64,000 nucleotides of DNA from Neptunicoccus cionae (GCF_014643735.1 NZ_BMKA01000008.1:1-64000), one strand, 5' to 3'. Positions 1-9,859 are shown, counted from the first letter of the stretch. The notes: generated from the letters alone by a model not told the origin. Made by a program: numbers and translations.

Positions 1-453
1 CGTCTGCGTCCAGTCCTTGTTACCGTCAGTCCGTAGCGTCTGTCGCTGCTTGCCTCCGGTGAAGCGGTGTTTAGGCCTACTCACCAAGACCCGCAACCCC
101 TTTTTTTACGAAACTGTCATTTTTTCGAAATAATCCAAAAAATCAGGTGTTATCAACAGCAACGGGACCGAATGTTGCGCAGACTCCCTGGGTAAACTTG
201 TCGATTATTGCGCGCGCCCATTCCATTGATCAGGGCTTCCTTATTGTTCTGCCGCGTTAAGAGGTTTTTACCCCGATGTTCAGGTGTGAATCGCTTTGGG
301 AATCGTGAAATCCGAATCCTCTTTCCGACTCGCTCCCGCTAATTCGGGCAATCTGGGGGAGATATGTGCCCTGTTTGACTGATTTACCGCGCCGGACCGC
401 AATATTCAGATCCAATCCCATTAGCGGTGCTCCGATATGTACCGTCCCTAATA
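1..453. other. Gene-free left edge, AT-rich with GANTC cluster
   Basis: I see no convincing gene here. The first 160 bases contain T-rich and A-rich runs (around 100-150) and a sequence TTATCAACA (about 150-158) that resembles a DnaA box with one mismatch. Five GANTC sites (the CcrM methylation target of alphaproteobacteria) lie at 182, 288, 300, 314 and 327, the last four within 44 bases. A 90-residue open frame at 366-638 runs through the terminator at 454-497 and into the end of the antisense DUF302 gene, so I do not call it. The stretch is probably the regulatory region of a gene beyond the left edge. Confidence 0.5.
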
Positions 454-497
454 ACGAAATAACCCCCTGCCGTGTCTGCAGCAGGGGGTTATTTCGT
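454..497 (-). terminator. Terminator hairpin after the DUF302 gene
   Basis: A perfect 17-bp stem (454-470 pairs with 481-497; arm ACGAAATAACCCCCTGC) encloses a 10-nt loop. It lies 27 bases beyond the stop codon of the minus-strand DUF302 gene. There is no long U-run, but the outer stem is AT-rich. It could work in both directions and so insulate this operon from whatever lies to the left. Confidence 0.8.
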
Positions 498-523
498 AGA
501 TCAGCTTTCTTAATGAAACGCCG

Positions 524-979
524 TTACATCGCAGCCTTAGAGGTAAGATTCTTAAGCGCACCTTTCATAGGTTCCAGAATCGGAGCGTCCGGCGCGATGC
601 CTTCAACAGACCCCAGCGACTCCGCCGGTGTTTCGTAGGCGAGCCAGACTTTACCGGCGTCATCTTCGTATACCAGGACCTTAAGCGGCAAATGCAGACC
701 GGCCAATCGGTTCACTTCCATTGCGGGGGTGCCTACTTTGGGATTGCCAAAGATGATCAGCTCGCTCGCCCCGATGTCAGAACCAATCGATTTCGCCCCT
801 GCCCCGTGATCGACCCGCGCGAATACCTTTGCGCCTGCGCCCTCGATTGCCGTCACCAGTGCATCGGCGGCGGCTGAAACTGTTTTTTCTGTCTCTACCT
901 TGGCGATCCCGTCCGCCCAAGCCAGCATAGGGGTCACTGCAACGGCAGCCGTAGCGATAATGTTTTTCATATAATGCAT
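524..979 (-). CDS. DUF302 family secreted protein
   Basis: This is a 151-residue exported protein. An N-terminal signal peptide (MKNIIATAAVAVTPMLAWA) is followed by a DUF302 domain with the typical core FGNPKVGTPAM and the later LKVLVYED segment. DUF302 proteins are small periplasmic or cytoplasmic domains of unproven biochemical role. An upstream in-frame ATG at 985 directly abuts AAGGAG, whereas the ATG at 979 has a six-base spacing, so I use 979. The gene lies about 100 bases downstream of msrQ on the same strand and ends in a strong hairpin, so it may be the last gene of the msrPQ operon. A link to methionine sulfoxide repair or redox stress is inference from position only. Confidence 0.85.
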   Translation of the reverse strand: MHYMKNIIATAAVAVTPMLAWADGIAKVETEKTVSAAADALVTAIEGAGAKVFARVDHGAGAKSIGSDIGASELIIFGNPKVGTPAMEVNRLAGLHLPLKVLVYEDDAGKVWLAYETPAESLGSVEGIAPDAPILEPMKGALKNLTSKAAM

Positions 980-1081
980 AGTCATCTCCTTATAACTTTG
1001 GTTAGCGCGATAGATAAAACTGTAGCCCCCTCATAGCGAAAGACGAGCCACAGTCCCGTGAGCGGCAGGAACACTCCGGAT

Positions 1082-1678
1082 TTAGCGGATCAGTTTTGGG
1101 ACACGATAGGCGACAAGCACCAATGCAATCGCGAGATAGACCAGCGGTTCGGTCTGCCACGTCCGCTTTAACATCACAAAATGTGCAGCCCCCAGTATCA
1201 CGGCGAGATAGGCACCATAGTGAATAAGGCGCCACCGTTTCGGACCAAGTTTGCGGATTGCACGGTTGTTGGATGTGATCGCCAGAGGGATCAGAATCAC
1301 AAAAGCCAGAACCCCGACGATGATATAGGGACGTTTGGTGATATCCTTGACCAGCGCATCCCACCAGAACTGGTTGTCCAGCACCAGATAGACCAGCAGA
1401 TGTGCACAAACGTAGAAGAATGCCATCAAACCAATGGCGCGGCGGTATTTGATCAGGTTCACCCCAACCAGATCGCGCAGTGGTGTCACCAGAAGCCCGA
1501 GCACCAACAGCTTCAGTGCATATTCCCCGAGCCCGTGCTCCAGTGTTTCAACCGGATTGGGGCCGGGGCTTTGCAGAACAGACCAGAACAGCCAGAGCCC
1601 CGGCAGCAACAGGATCGGATACAAGGGCCACGCCGGCACCTTGCGCGCCGCCGAATTAGCGGTTTGGCTGAATGACAT
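1082..1678 (-). CDS. msrQ: MsrQ, heme-binding membrane subunit of MsrPQ
   Basis: MsrQ (YedZ family) is the inner-membrane b-type cytochrome that passes electrons from the quinone pool or flavin reductase to periplasmic MsrP, which reduces methionine sulfoxide in envelope proteins. The 198-residue product is almost entirely hydrophobic, with about five to six membrane segments. Candidate heme-ligand histidines are H93 (CAHLLVYL), H153 (LIHYGAYL) and H166 (GAAHFVML). Length is normal for the family. The start follows an AGGGA ribosome site. It begins 34 bases after the msrP stop, the usual msrP-msrQ order. Confidence 0.95.
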   Translation of the reverse strand: MSFSQTANSAARKVPAWPLYPILLLPGLWLFWSVLQSPGPNPVETLEHGLGEYALKLLVLGLLVTPLRDLVGVNLIKYRRAIGLMAFFYVCAHLLVYLVLDNQFWWDALVKDITKRPYIIVGVLAFVILIPLAITSNNRAIRKLGPKRWRLIHYGAYLAVILGAAHFVMLKRTWQTEPLVYLAIALVLVAYRVPKLIR

Positions 1679-1712
1679 GATGTGTCCCTGTCAGATCGCA
1701 AGATTGCCCAAA

Positions 1713-2654
1713 TTAGAAATTCTTTGACAGATCCATGCCGTCATAAAGCCCAGCAACCGCATCGCCGTAGCCGTTGAACATCTCGGTCGGCTCTTTGCTG
1801 GCAAACAGCCCTGACCCGATTACCCGATGAGAGGCCTGCGACCAGCGGGGGTGGCTGACATTCGGGTTCACGTTACTATAGAAACCGTATTCCCGCGCGT
1901 TGATCAGGTTCCATGTCGCAGGTGGTTCGGTTTCAGTCAGGGTAATCTTCACAATGGATTTAATAGATTTGAACCCGTATTTCCACGGCACCACCAGACG
2001 CAGCGGTGCGCCGTTCTGGTTTGGCAGCGGCTCGTCATACAGGCCTGTCGCCATTAGGGTCAGCGGGTGCATGGCTTCGTCCATACGCAGACCCTCTACA
2101 TATGGCCACGGGAACGAACCGTTTTTCTGGCCGTGCATTTCTTCGGGACGCATCAGAGTTTCAAAGGCCACGTATTTGGCGTTGCCCTGCGGGTCGGCTT
2201 TGGCGATCAGGTCCGACAGTTGGAAACCGACCCACGGCACAACCATCGCCCAAGCCTCGACACAGCGGAAGCGATAAATCCGTTCCTCCAGCGTCATATC
2301 TTTGAGAATATCTTCAAGCGCGTAGTTGCCCGGATTATTCACCAGACCACCGATTTCAACGGACCACGGATCCGTGGTCAGCGCGTGGGCGTGTTGGGCG
2401 GGATCACCTTTGCCGGTGCCGAATTCATAAAAGTTATTGTAGCTGATAACATCTTCATAGGCGGTCGGTTCCTGAGTAGTGGACCATTTGCTTTTGGCTG
2501 CGTTCATTGCCGCAACCGCAGGAGTGGCGAGCCCTCCCGCCAAACCACCCGCCAGAGATACCCCTGCCGCACCAGCCATCAATTGGCGGCGGTTAAGGAA
2601 ATCAGCCTTTGGCGTGATGTCGGAATATTTCAGCGCGGTCTTAAAGCGGCCCAT
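1713..2654 (-). CDS. msrP: MsrP, periplasmic methionine sulfoxide reductase (molybdopterin)
   Basis: This is the catalytic subunit of the MsrPQ system. It is a soluble periplasmic molybdopterin enzyme of the sulfite oxidase fold that repairs oxidised methionines. The chosen start at 2654 (MGRFKTAL) follows a GAGGGAGGG ribosome site; the open frame continues 23 codons upstream without support. A Tat-type leader with NRRQLM (residues 21-26) precedes an Ala/Gly-rich stretch ending about TPAVAA. The molybdenum ligand is C131 in the conserved RCVEAW motif. The 313-residue length matches the family. Confidence 0.95.
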   Translation of the reverse strand: MGRFKTALKYSDITPKADFLNRRQLMAGAAGVSLAGGLAGGLATPAVAAMNAAKSKWSTTQEPTAYEDVISYNNFYEFGTGKGDPAQHAHALTTDPWSVEIGGLVNNPGNYALEDILKDMTLEERIYRFRCVEAWAMVVPWVGFQLSDLIAKADPQGNAKYVAFETLMRPEEMHGQKNGSFPWPYVEGLRMDEAMHPLTLMATGLYDEPLPNQNGAPLRLVVPWKYGFKSIKSIVKITLTETEPPATWNLINAREYGFYSNVNPNVSHPRWSQASHRVIGSGLFASKEPTEMFNGYGDAVAGLYDGMDLSKNF

Positions 2655-2785
2655 GAAGACCCTCCCTCTACGGTGTCTACGTCCAGATTGGTTTAGACCT
2701 AGTGTGAATCCAAAGCAAAACACGCGGGTTCACGACCTTGTTGGAAAGGTTACAATCCCGCGGTCCTAATCCGCAGTCCTAAAAT

Positions 2786-4294
2786 CTATTGTGAAGCATG
2801 ATCCACGGGCACCGGACGCGGCCAGATTTGCGACATCGGAACAGAGCGGCCGTTGTCTTGAACGATGCGCACGTGATGGCGGCGGATGGCGCGGGGTTCG
2901 GTGACACCAACCGAATGGGCAATGATCTCTACTTCCTTAATGATCATCTTCGCATAGGCCGCAACTTTTTCGAACTTATCCTCCGGCACCAGCCCCTTTT
3001 GAAAGCGCGGATCATGGGTGGTGATCCCTGTGGGGCAGGTATTGCGATTGCATTTCAGGGCCTGAATACAGCCAAGGCTGAACATAAAGCCCCGTGCCGA
3101 GGTCACGAAATCCGCCCCCGCCGCAATCGCCCACGCCACATCGCCGGGGTTCATCAGCTTGCCACTGGCAATCAAACGGATGCGATCACGCAGGCCCATC
3201 TCGACCAGCAGATCAGAGACCAAAGGCAGGCTTTCGCGGATGGTTATCCCGACCAGATCCATCAGCGGCATCGGACTGGCACCTGTTCCCCCGTCGCCGC
3301 TGTCCACAGTAATAAAGTCCGGCGCGCTTTCTTCGCCTCGTTTGTGGATCTCGCCGAACAGCTCACGCAGGGCGGTTTCATCGCTGACAACAGTTTTGAT
3401 GCCGACCGGCTTGCCTGTCACCTCCCGTATATGGTGAATCGTGTCGAGCAGCTCTGCCATGTTGCCAATCTCGGGGTGGCGGTTCGGAGAGATCGACGCC
3501 TCTCCCACAGGAATACCGCGAATCTCGGCGATTTCCGGTGTGACCTTAGCAGCCGGAAGAATACCACCTTTGCCCGGCTTCGCACCTTGCGCCAGCTTTA
3601 CCTCGAACATCCGCACCTGTTCGTGCGCAGCAATCGCCCGAAGGCGATCATCTGACAGGCTTCCATCCGCGTTACGCACGCCATATTTCGCGGTCCCGAC
3701 CTGAAACACCAGATCGCAACCGCCTTCCAGATGAAACGGGGACAAACCACCCTCCCCCGTGTTCAACCAGATGCCAGCCTTTTTCGCACCACGGGATAAG
3801 GCCCGCACCGCGGGACGGGACAAAGCGCCAAAGCTCATCCCCGAGATGTTAAACAGGGAGGGCGCATCATAAGGAATGCGCGCGTGCGGGCCGATTTGCA
3901 AAGGTTCGGTCCGTGCCGCCTGTGTTTCCAGCGGCGGGAACGGCGCGTTCACAAAGATCGGCGTACCCGGCAGGGTCAGATTGCGGGTAGAACCGAAAGC
4001 CACTGTATTGCCTTTACCCGAAGCCGCCCGCTTCACCCAATTGCGTTGGGCGCGGTTAAAGGGCAGTTCCTCACGATCCATCGCAAAGAAATACTGGCGA
4101 AAGAACTCACCCAGTTCTGTAAACAGGCTGCGAAACCGCCCCACAACCGGATAATTGCGCCGCACCGCATCGCTGGTCTGGCTGCGGTCAATGATAAACA
4201 TGACCACCACAGCGGCAAACCCGATCCCGACCGCACAGATGAAGGCAATCGCAAAGTAGAACAGGATGGTGGACACAAGGTTCATCAGGAACAT
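2786..4294 (-). CDS. FMN-binding glutamate synthase-family protein
   Basis: This is a membrane-anchored homologue of the FMN/iron-sulfur synthase domain of glutamate synthase (GltB central part, COG0069). After an N-terminal hydrophobic segment (about residues 5-35) comes a TIM-barrel domain with GEGGLSPFH, the FMN-site region VDSGDGGTGA and a 3Fe-4S cysteine cluster C-x5-C-x4-C in LGCIQALKCNRNTCPTG. The amidotransferase and GXGXG domains of true GltB are absent, so ammonia channelling is not expected and the substrate is unknown. The open frame starts at a GTG at 4306 directly against its ribosome site. The ATG at 4294 (or 4285) is better spaced from GGAG, giving about 502 residues. Confidence 0.85.
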   Translation of the reverse strand: MFLMNLVSTILFYFAIAFICAVGIGFAAVVVMFIIDRSQTSDAVRRNYPVVGRFRSLFTELGEFFRQYFFAMDREELPFNRAQRNWVKRAASGKGNTVAFGSTRNLTLPGTPIFVNAPFPPLETQAARTEPLQIGPHARIPYDAPSLFNISGMSFGALSRPAVRALSRGAKKAGIWLNTGEGGLSPFHLEGGCDLVFQVGTAKYGVRNADGSLSDDRLRAIAAHEQVRMFEVKLAQGAKPGKGGILPAAKVTPEIAEIRGIPVGEASISPNRHPEIGNMAELLDTIHHIREVTGKPVGIKTVVSDETALRELFGEIHKRGEESAPDFITVDSGDGGTGASPMPLMDLVGITIRESLPLVSDLLVEMGLRDRIRLIASGKLMNPGDVAWAIAAGADFVTSARGFMFSLGCIQALKCNRNTCPTGITTHDPRFQKGLVPEDKFEKVAAYAKMIIKEVEIIAHSVGVTEPRAIRRHHVRIVQDNGRSVPMSQIWPRPVPVDHASQ

Positions 4295-4402
4295 GGGGCG
4301 AGGCACTCCGTTGGGCTATCCTTGCCAAGAGGCGCTTCTCCGGGCTGGAGTGAATGTAGCGTTCGCGCGGCTAAACACAAAGACCAACAGACGCACATAG
4401 CC

Positions 4403-4513
4403 TCAAAAATACTTGAGGTAGATGAAAAGCGCAGCGGCAAGCGTGAAGGGCCAGACGATAAAGGCCAGTCGCACCGACAAAAACAGGATGATCCGTATAA
4501 ATTTGGCCAACAT
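4403..4513 (-). CDS. 36-residue single-span membrane peptide
   Basis: This short frame has a plausible ribosome site (AAGGGG, six bases before ATG). It encodes a basic N-terminus (MLAKFIR) followed by one long hydrophobic segment rich in Leu, Phe and Ile and ending IYLKYF. The only charged residues are K4, R7, R15 and K34. It lies between clpB and the glutamate synthase-like gene on the same strand, after the clpB terminator. Its stop codon falls inside a small CCTCAA/TTGAGG hairpin related to the repeat element found elsewhere in the window. I do not recognise a named family, and expression is unproven. Confidence 0.5.
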   Translation of the reverse strand: MLAKFIRIILFLSVRLAFIVWPFTLAAALFIYLKYF

Positions 4514-4547
4514 ATCGCGCCCCTTCATCTCTCCGCCGGATTGCAAA

Positions 4548-4578
4548 CCGCCCCGCAAGCACAAGACCTGCGGGGCGG
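4548..4578 (-). terminator. Terminator hairpin after clpB
   Basis: A perfect 10-bp GC stem (CCGCCCCGCA at 4548-4557 pairs with 4569-4578) has an 11-nt loop and is followed on the minus strand by TTTG. It starts 30 bases after the clpB stop codon and precedes the 36-residue ORF. Confidence 0.75.
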
Positions 4579-4608
4579 CAAAGTTATATCACACCTTTAT
4601 AATGGCGC

Positions 4609-7218
4609 TTAATGGACCGGCGCATCCGCAGGCGGCTTGGCAGCCTGCGCAATACCGTTAATCACCAGCCCGTTGTCATCGGCACTGACTGTGACGGTGG
4701 ACCCATCCAGCACTTCACCCGACAACAGCAGTTCTGCCAACGGATCCTGAACGGCTTTCTGGATCACCCGCTTCAGCGGACGCGCGCCATAGACCGGATC
4801 ATAACCCTGATCCGCGAGCCAGGTGCGTGCGGCTTCGTCCATCTCAAGCCCGATCTTACGGCCCGACAAACGACGTTCCAGAATATCCAGCTGGATGTCC
4901 ACGATCCCGTCCATGTTGTCGCGGCTCAACCGGTCAAACAGAACGATCTCGTCCAAACGGTTGATAAACTCGGGCCGGAAATGGGCCTGAACCGCCTGCA
5001 TCACATCTGCCTTGGCCTTACTGCTGTCCACACCGTCGGGCAACTCGCTCAGCGCTTGGGACCCGAGGTTACTGGTCAGGATAATCAGCGTCTGCTTGAA
5101 ATCCACAGTCCGACCCTGTCCGTCGGTCAGCACACCATCGTCCAGCACCTGCAACAGCACGTTGAACACATCAGGATGCGCCTTTTCAACTTCGTCGAAC
5201 AACACAACCTGATAAGGCCTGCGCCGCACGGCTTCGGTCAGCACACCGCCTTCGTCATACCCGACATAGCCCGGAGGCGCTCCGATCAGACGGGACACGG
5301 CGTGTTTCTCCATGAACTCGGACATATCAATGCGAACCATCGCCTGATCATCGTCAAACAGGAATTCGGCCAAAGCCTTGGTCAGCTCGGTTTTACCCAC
5401 ACCGGTCGGGCCGAGGAACAGGAAAGACCCCTGCGGACGGTTTTCATCCGACAGCCCCGCACGGGAGCGGCGCACCGCGTTCGATACAGCCGTAACCGCA
5501 TCGCGCTGGCCGATCACCCGTTTGCCAAGCTCGTCTTCCATGCGCAGCAGTTTCTCGCGGGTGCCTTCCAGCATCTTGTCCACGGGAATACCGGTCCAGC
5601 GTTCGACAACGCTTGCGATATGTTCGGGGCGCACGGCCTCATCCACCATCACATCATCCTCGCGGCCTTCGGCATCGGACAGCTTTTTCTCCAACTCTGG
5701 GATGACGCCGTATTGCAGCTCGCCCATTTTGGCCAGATCACCGGCGCGGCGGGCGGTTTCAAATTGCACCCGCGCGTGGTCCAGTTCTTCCTTGATGTCA
5801 CGCGCACCTGCCAGCTTGTCCCGCTCTGCCTGCCAATGGGCCGTCATCTCAGACGACTTTTCCTGCAGATCGGCCACCTCTTTTTGCAAAGTGTCCAAAC
5901 GATCCTTAGAGGCCGCATCGCTTTCGGTTTTCAGCGCCTCGACCTCGATCTGCTTTTGCAGCAACTCACGGTCGATCGCATCAAGCGCTTCTGGCTTGCT
6001 GTCCACTTCCATACGCAACCGGCTGGCGGCTTCGTCCATCAGATCAATCGCCTTATCCGGCAGAAACCGGTCGGTGATATAGCGGTTGGACAGGTTGGCT
6101 GCCGACACAAGCGCGCTGTCGGAGATGCGAATCCCGTGGTGAAGCTCGTACTTCTCTTTAATACCGCGCAAGATAGAGATCGTGTCAGACACGGTCGGCT
6201 CCAGCACCATGACGGGCTGGAAACGCCGCGCAAGGGCCGCATCCTTTTCCACATGCTTGCGGTATTCATCAAGGGTGGTCGCCCCGATACAGTGCAATTC
6301 GCCACGAGCCAGCGCAGGTTTAATCAGGTTGGCCGCATCCATCGCGCCTTCGGATTTACCAGCACCCACCAGCGTGTGCATCTCGTCGATGAACAGGATG
6401 ATTTCGCCAGCAGCCTCGGTCACTTCCGTCAGGATGGACTTCAGACGTTCCTCAAACTCGCCTCGATATTTCGCACCCGCAATCAAAGCGCCCATATCAA
6501 GCGCCATCAGCGTCTTGTTCTGAAGGCTCTCAGGCACGTCACCATTGATGATCCGCAAGGCAAGTCCTTCGGCAATCGCGGTTTTACCCACGCCCGGTTC
6601 CCCGATCAGCACAGGGTTGTTCTTGGTGCGGCGCGACAGAACCTGCATCGCACGGCGGATTTCTTCGTCCCGACCGATGATCGGATCGATTTTCCCGTCG
6701 CGCGCTGCTTCTGTCAGATCGCGGGCGTATTTCTTCAACGCGTCATAGCCGTCTTCGGCACTGGCGCTGTCCGCGGTCCGGCCTTTGCGCACATCATTGA
6801 TGGCTGCGTTCAAACCTTGCGCCGTCACGCCGCCGTCTTTCAGAATAGTCGCCGCATCGGACTTCACGATGGCAAGTGCGGTCAGCATCCGTTCGACCGG
6901 AACAAAGGAATCGCCAGCCTTTTGCGCCAGCTTCTCGGCTTCTGCAAAAATCTTGGCGGTCTGCCCGTCCATATAAATCTGGCCGTTGTCGCCGGACACT
7001 TTGGGCATCTTGGCAAGGTTCACGTCCAGATCCTGCAAGACACGGGACGGATCCCCGCCCGCAGCTTTGATCAGGTTGGCAGCAAGTCCCTGTTCATCGT
7101 CCAAAAGGGCTTTTAACAGGTGTTGTGGTGTAAAGCGCTGGTGATCCTCGCGCATTGCAATGGTCTGGGCCGATTGAATCATCCCCCGAGACCGTTCAGT
7201 GAACTTTTCTAAGTTCAT
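4609..7218 (-). CDS. clpB: ClpB, ATP-dependent disaggregase
   Basis: ClpB is a cytosolic hexameric AAA+ chaperone that extracts polypeptides from heat-induced aggregates together with DnaK. The 869 residues show the full architecture: an N-terminal repeat domain (about 1-145), AAA-1 with Walker A GEPGVGKT at 206-213 and Walker B LFIDE, a coiled-coil middle domain (about 405-530), AAA-2 with GPTGVGKT and [12 protein letters not shown], and a C-terminal D2-small domain. The start follows AAGGAG at ideal spacing. The gene appears monocistronic, with its own hairpin downstream. I could not find an RpoH-type promoter with convincing spacing in the 170-base upstream gap. Confidence 0.98.
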   Translation of the reverse strand: MNLEKFTERSRGMIQSAQTIAMREDHQRFTPQHLLKALLDDEQGLAANLIKAAGGDPSRVLQDLDVNLAKMPKVSGDNGQIYMDGQTAKIFAEAEKLAQKAGDSFVPVERMLTALAIVKSDAATILKDGGVTAQGLNAAINDVRKGRTADSASAEDGYDALKKYARDLTEAARDGKIDPIIGRDEEIRRAMQVLSRRTKNNPVLIGEPGVGKTAIAEGLALRIINGDVPESLQNKTLMALDMGALIAGAKYRGEFEERLKSILTEVTEAAGEIILFIDEMHTLVGAGKSEGAMDAANLIKPALARGELHCIGATTLDEYRKHVEKDAALARRFQPVMVLEPTVSDTISILRGIKEKYELHHGIRISDSALVSAANLSNRYITDRFLPDKAIDLMDEAASRLRMEVDSKPEALDAIDRELLQKQIEVEALKTESDAASKDRLDTLQKEVADLQEKSSEMTAHWQAERDKLAGARDIKEELDHARVQFETARRAGDLAKMGELQYGVIPELEKKLSDAEGREDDVMVDEAVRPEHIASVVERWTGIPVDKMLEGTREKLLRMEDELGKRVIGQRDAVTAVSNAVRRSRAGLSDENRPQGSFLFLGPTGVGKTELTKALAEFLFDDDQAMVRIDMSEFMEKHAVSRLIGAPPGYVGYDEGGVLTEAVRRRPYQVVLFDEVEKAHPDVFNVLLQVLDDGVLTDGQGRTVDFKQTLIILTSNLGSQALSELPDGVDSSKAKADVMQAVQAHFRPEFINRLDEIVLFDRLSRDNMDGIVDIQLDILERRLSGRKIGLEMDEAARTWLADQGYDPVYGARPLKRVIQKAVQDPLAELLLSGEVLDGSTVTVSADDNGLVINGIAQAAKPPADAPVH

Positions 7219-7362
7219 GGTCTTCTCCTTTTACAAGCGCCTGCGATGAAATATGACGCCCGAAATCGGCACGTCAGGGTGCAAGCCTTATCAACAAGAT
7301 AGGAAGCCCCCCCGCACCCGACAAGAGCCGCTGCAAAAAACCCGCACAGATTCGGAGGACGG

Positions 7363-7386
7363 CTTCAATGTTCCCCAAATACTCGG
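7363..7386 (-). repeat. Dispersed intergenic element, copy A (partial)
   Basis: The plus-strand text TTCAATGTTCCCCAAATACT matches the core of the longer copies near 12229, 43346 and 60542. The hairpin half (CTCC...GGAG) is missing here and the element stops two bases before the end of the MFS gene. Read on the minus strand it lies directly after that gene. Confidence 0.6.
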
Positions 7387-7387
7387 A

Positions 7388-8572
7388 TCACGACCGGATA
7401 TTCTTGCCGTCACGGCTGAAGGCGTAGGCAATACAGCCCGCCAGAAGGCAAAGGGCGAAAAACCCGAACAACCATTGATACGCAACCAAGGCCGTGCTGT
7501 CCGGCGCAACCGTTCCATAGAGCTTTCCAGACAATGACTGTAACAAACCCGTCCCGCCCATTCCAAACAGGTTCAGCAGGGTCACGCCCCGCCCTGTCAG
7601 GTGATCCGGGAAGAAGGTTTTTGCATGGGCGATAATCACCACAAAGGTCGCACCCGTCAGACCGATCATCGCCAGCAGAACGGTTGCAACCACAACAGAA
7701 TGCCCCGCAAACAGGATCAGCAGCACCACACAGACAAGATTGATTAGATTACCGCCCAAAACAATCGTCTTGCGCGACGGGATCAGCCGGTCCATCGGTC
7801 CGTAGATAAAGTTACCCGCCACCATCGCAAAGCTCATCAAAAGGGTCACAACCCCGATCACCTCAGGCGTGGCCGCGAAAACTTCGTCCAGATACGGCCC
7901 GACCCAAAGCCCTCGCAAGCCCGCAACAGAGATATAGTTCACCGCCATCATCGCAAGGATCGGCCAGAGCACCGGCATCGCCAGCAGGTCCAGCACGGAT
8001 CCTTTCTGCTGCACCTCGACGCGCGCAGGATCCCGTACAAACACAGCAGCCATCGCAGCAATAAACAGCGTCACCCCCGTCAGCACCCACATCGTCCCGC
8101 GCCAGCCAAACCACTCCACCGCCAGTGTCAGGGGTAAGGCGCTGCCAATGTTTCCGAACGTGCCAATTCCAAGCGTGACCCCTGCCAGAGTTGCAAAAAC
8201 CGCAGGGGCATAAGACCGCGCAAAGATATAGTAAGAAGCCATCAGCACCGGCGAACACCCCACGCCGATCAGCATCATCGCAAGGGTCACGTGCAGCGGA
8301 CTGCTCGCCAGCGCGAATAATGCCGCCCCACCGCCGCCGCCAACGGCAAACAGAACGCTCGCTGTTAGCCTTGGTCCAATCCGGTCCAGCGCTTCGCCCA
8401 CGGGGATTTGCATCGCTGCAAAAACAAGAAACCACATGCCGCTCGCAAAGGCGAGATCTTCGGGTCCAGCCCCGATATCCGCCCCCAGCGCAGGTGCCAT
8501 AACAGCCAGAAAAGCCCTGTAAAACTGGCTCATCACATAAGCCAGCACAAGAAAGACGATGCCAATATTCAT
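7388..8572 (-). CDS. MFS transporter
   Basis: This 394-residue integral membrane protein has about 12 hydrophobic segments and the major facilitator layout: two six-helix halves with the loop EALDRIGPRLTAS between helices 2 and 3 (a relaxed motif A) and YGPMDRLIPSRKT in the equivalent loop of the second half. The substrate cannot be told from sequence. The upstream ribosome site is weak. It is followed by clpB on the same strand after 170 bases and preceded by a second MFS gene, but the two are not close relatives by eye. Confidence 0.85.
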   Translation of the reverse strand: MNIGIVFLVLAYVMSQFYRAFLAVMAPALGADIGAGPEDLAFASGMWFLVFAAMQIPVGEALDRIGPRLTASVLFAVGGGGGAALFALASSPLHVTLAMMLIGVGCSPVLMASYYIFARSYAPAVFATLAGVTLGIGTFGNIGSALPLTLAVEWFGWRGTMWVLTGVTLFIAAMAAVFVRDPARVEVQQKGSVLDLLAMPVLWPILAMMAVNYISVAGLRGLWVGPYLDEVFAATPEVIGVVTLLMSFAMVAGNFIYGPMDRLIPSRKTIVLGGNLINLVCVVLLILFAGHSVVVATVLLAMIGLTGATFVVIIAHAKTFFPDHLTGRGVTLLNLFGMGGTGLLQSLSGKLYGTVAPDSTALVAYQWLFGFFALCLLAGCIAYAFSRDGKNIRS

Positions 8573-8677
8573 GGCCGTATTCCACTTTTAAAAATTCGAT
8601 TGCCCAACTGGTAGGGGATTTTGCAGCCCTTGCCAATTCGCATTTCCGGCGACCCAGCGTCGAAACTTAACCCCGCG

Positions 8678-9859
8678 TCAGCCCCTCGTTGCGTTGCGCA
8701 CATCATAGGCGGCCACCAATCCCAGAATCGTCACCCCGAACAGGATCGCCATCAGAACAAACACTCCCGAACTCTCGTTCAGAACGGCGCCGGTCACAGA
8801 GGTCAAAATCGCCCCGCTTCCAACCACGGCCGCGCCCGACAGGCCGGACGCGCTGCCCGCAAGATCGGGGCGCACGGACAATGCCCCCGAATTGCTCGCC
8901 GGAAGGGTCAGCCCGTTGCCAAGCCCAATGAAAACCACAGATCCGAACAGCACCAGCGGATGCATGATCCCTGCCACCAACAGGATAAATCCACCCCCAA
9001 GCCCGACCAGCGCCACGATCCGCCCCGCAATCATCATGGTAGAAAGCGCGTAACGTTTGGCATACCGCCCCGACAGGAAATTCCCAAAGACAAACCCCAT
9101 CGTAATCGCCCCCATCCCAAGCCCGAGCGTAGCAGGCGTCAGGCCGAACTGGGCCTCGCCGACCAGCGGCGCTCCGGCGAGAAAGACGTAAAACGCCCCT
9201 ACCGAACAGGCTTGGCAGGCCACATGGCCCCAGAACTCCCGCGCGCCCAACAGGGCTGGATAGGTCTTGAATTGCGCCAGCAGCGTGTCGGACTTCTTGG
9301 TGTTGGTCTCCCCCAGATCCCGCCAGCACAGGGCAAAAACGCCCGCACCAAGCATTGCAAACAACAGGAATGTCACCCGCCAGCCGAACATCTGATCCAG
9401 CAGTCCGCCCACAACCGGCCCCACCATTGGCGCCAGTGCCATGACCATCGCCACATAGCCCATCATGCTCGCCGCTTCCTGCGGGGGCGCCATATCGCGG
9501 ATAACCGCGCGACTAAGGGCCATACCTGCGATGACCGCGCTCTGAAGCAGACGAAACCCCAGAAACACCCAGACGTTCGGCGCCAGCCAGCACCCAACGG
9601 ACGCAACCGTAAAGATCGCCATAGCCGCCAGCAAAACCGGCCTGCGGCCCCAGCGGTCCGACAGCGGCCCCATAATAATCTGCAAAATAGCGCTCACCCC
9701 GAGGTATCCTGCAATGGACAGGTTGATCACCGCATAATCCACCTCAAAATCCCGCGCCATATTCGACAGGGACGGCAAAAACATATTCAGCGACAGCACT
9801 GAAATCGCAGTCAGCAGCACAAGCGTCACAAAACGCGGCGGGGATTTTGGAGTGGACAC
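8678..9859 (-). CDS. Bcr/CflA-type drug efflux MFS transporter
   Basis: This 393-residue protein has 12 predicted membrane helices and the Bcr/CflA (DHA1) hallmark loop GPLSDRWGRRPVLL after helix 2, with LPSLSNMARDF following helix 1. Such pumps export bicyclomycin, chloramphenicol or sulfonamides by proton antiport, but the true substrate here is unknown. The frame is open far upstream, through the whole antisense of pyrF (to 10705), which is a codon-bias artefact. I place the start at the GTG at 9859 (VSTPKSPP), which gives the family's normal length and leaves 129 bases to the divergent pyrF. Confidence 0.85.
   Translation of the reverse strand: MSTPKSPPRFVTLVLLTAISVLSLNMFLPSLSNMARDFEVDYAVINLSIAGYLGVSAILQIIMGPLSDRWGRRPVLLAAMAIFTVASVGCWLAPNVWVFLGFRLLQSAVIAGMALSRAVIRDMAPPQEAASMMGYVAMVMALAPMVGPVVGGLLDQMFGWRVTFLLFAMLGAGVFALCWRDLGETNTKKSDTLLAQFKTYPALLGAREFWGHVACQACSVGAFYVFLAGAPLVGEAQFGLTPATLGLGMGAITMGFVFGNFLSGRYAKRYALSTMMIAGRIVALVGLGGGFILLVAGIMHPLVLFGSVVFIGLGNGLTLPASNSGALSVRPDLAGSASGLSGAAVVGSGAILTSVTGAVLNESSGVFVLMAILFGVTILGLVAAYDVRNATRG

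Noticed and set aside
366-638. A 90-residue plus-strand frame at the left edge
   Set aside because: It runs through a strong terminator hairpin and into the antisense of the DUF302 gene, with no recognisable content.
4612-7116. An 834-residue open frame on the plus strand opposite clpB
   Set aside because: It is antisense to a fully conserved clpB and shows no family features. Long antisense frames are expected from the codon bias of GC-rich genes.
7219-7362. A heat-shock (RpoH) promoter upstream of clpB
   Set aside because: CTTG and CATATT-like boxes occur, but their spacing (about 26 bases) does not fit the expected promoter, so I do not annotate it.
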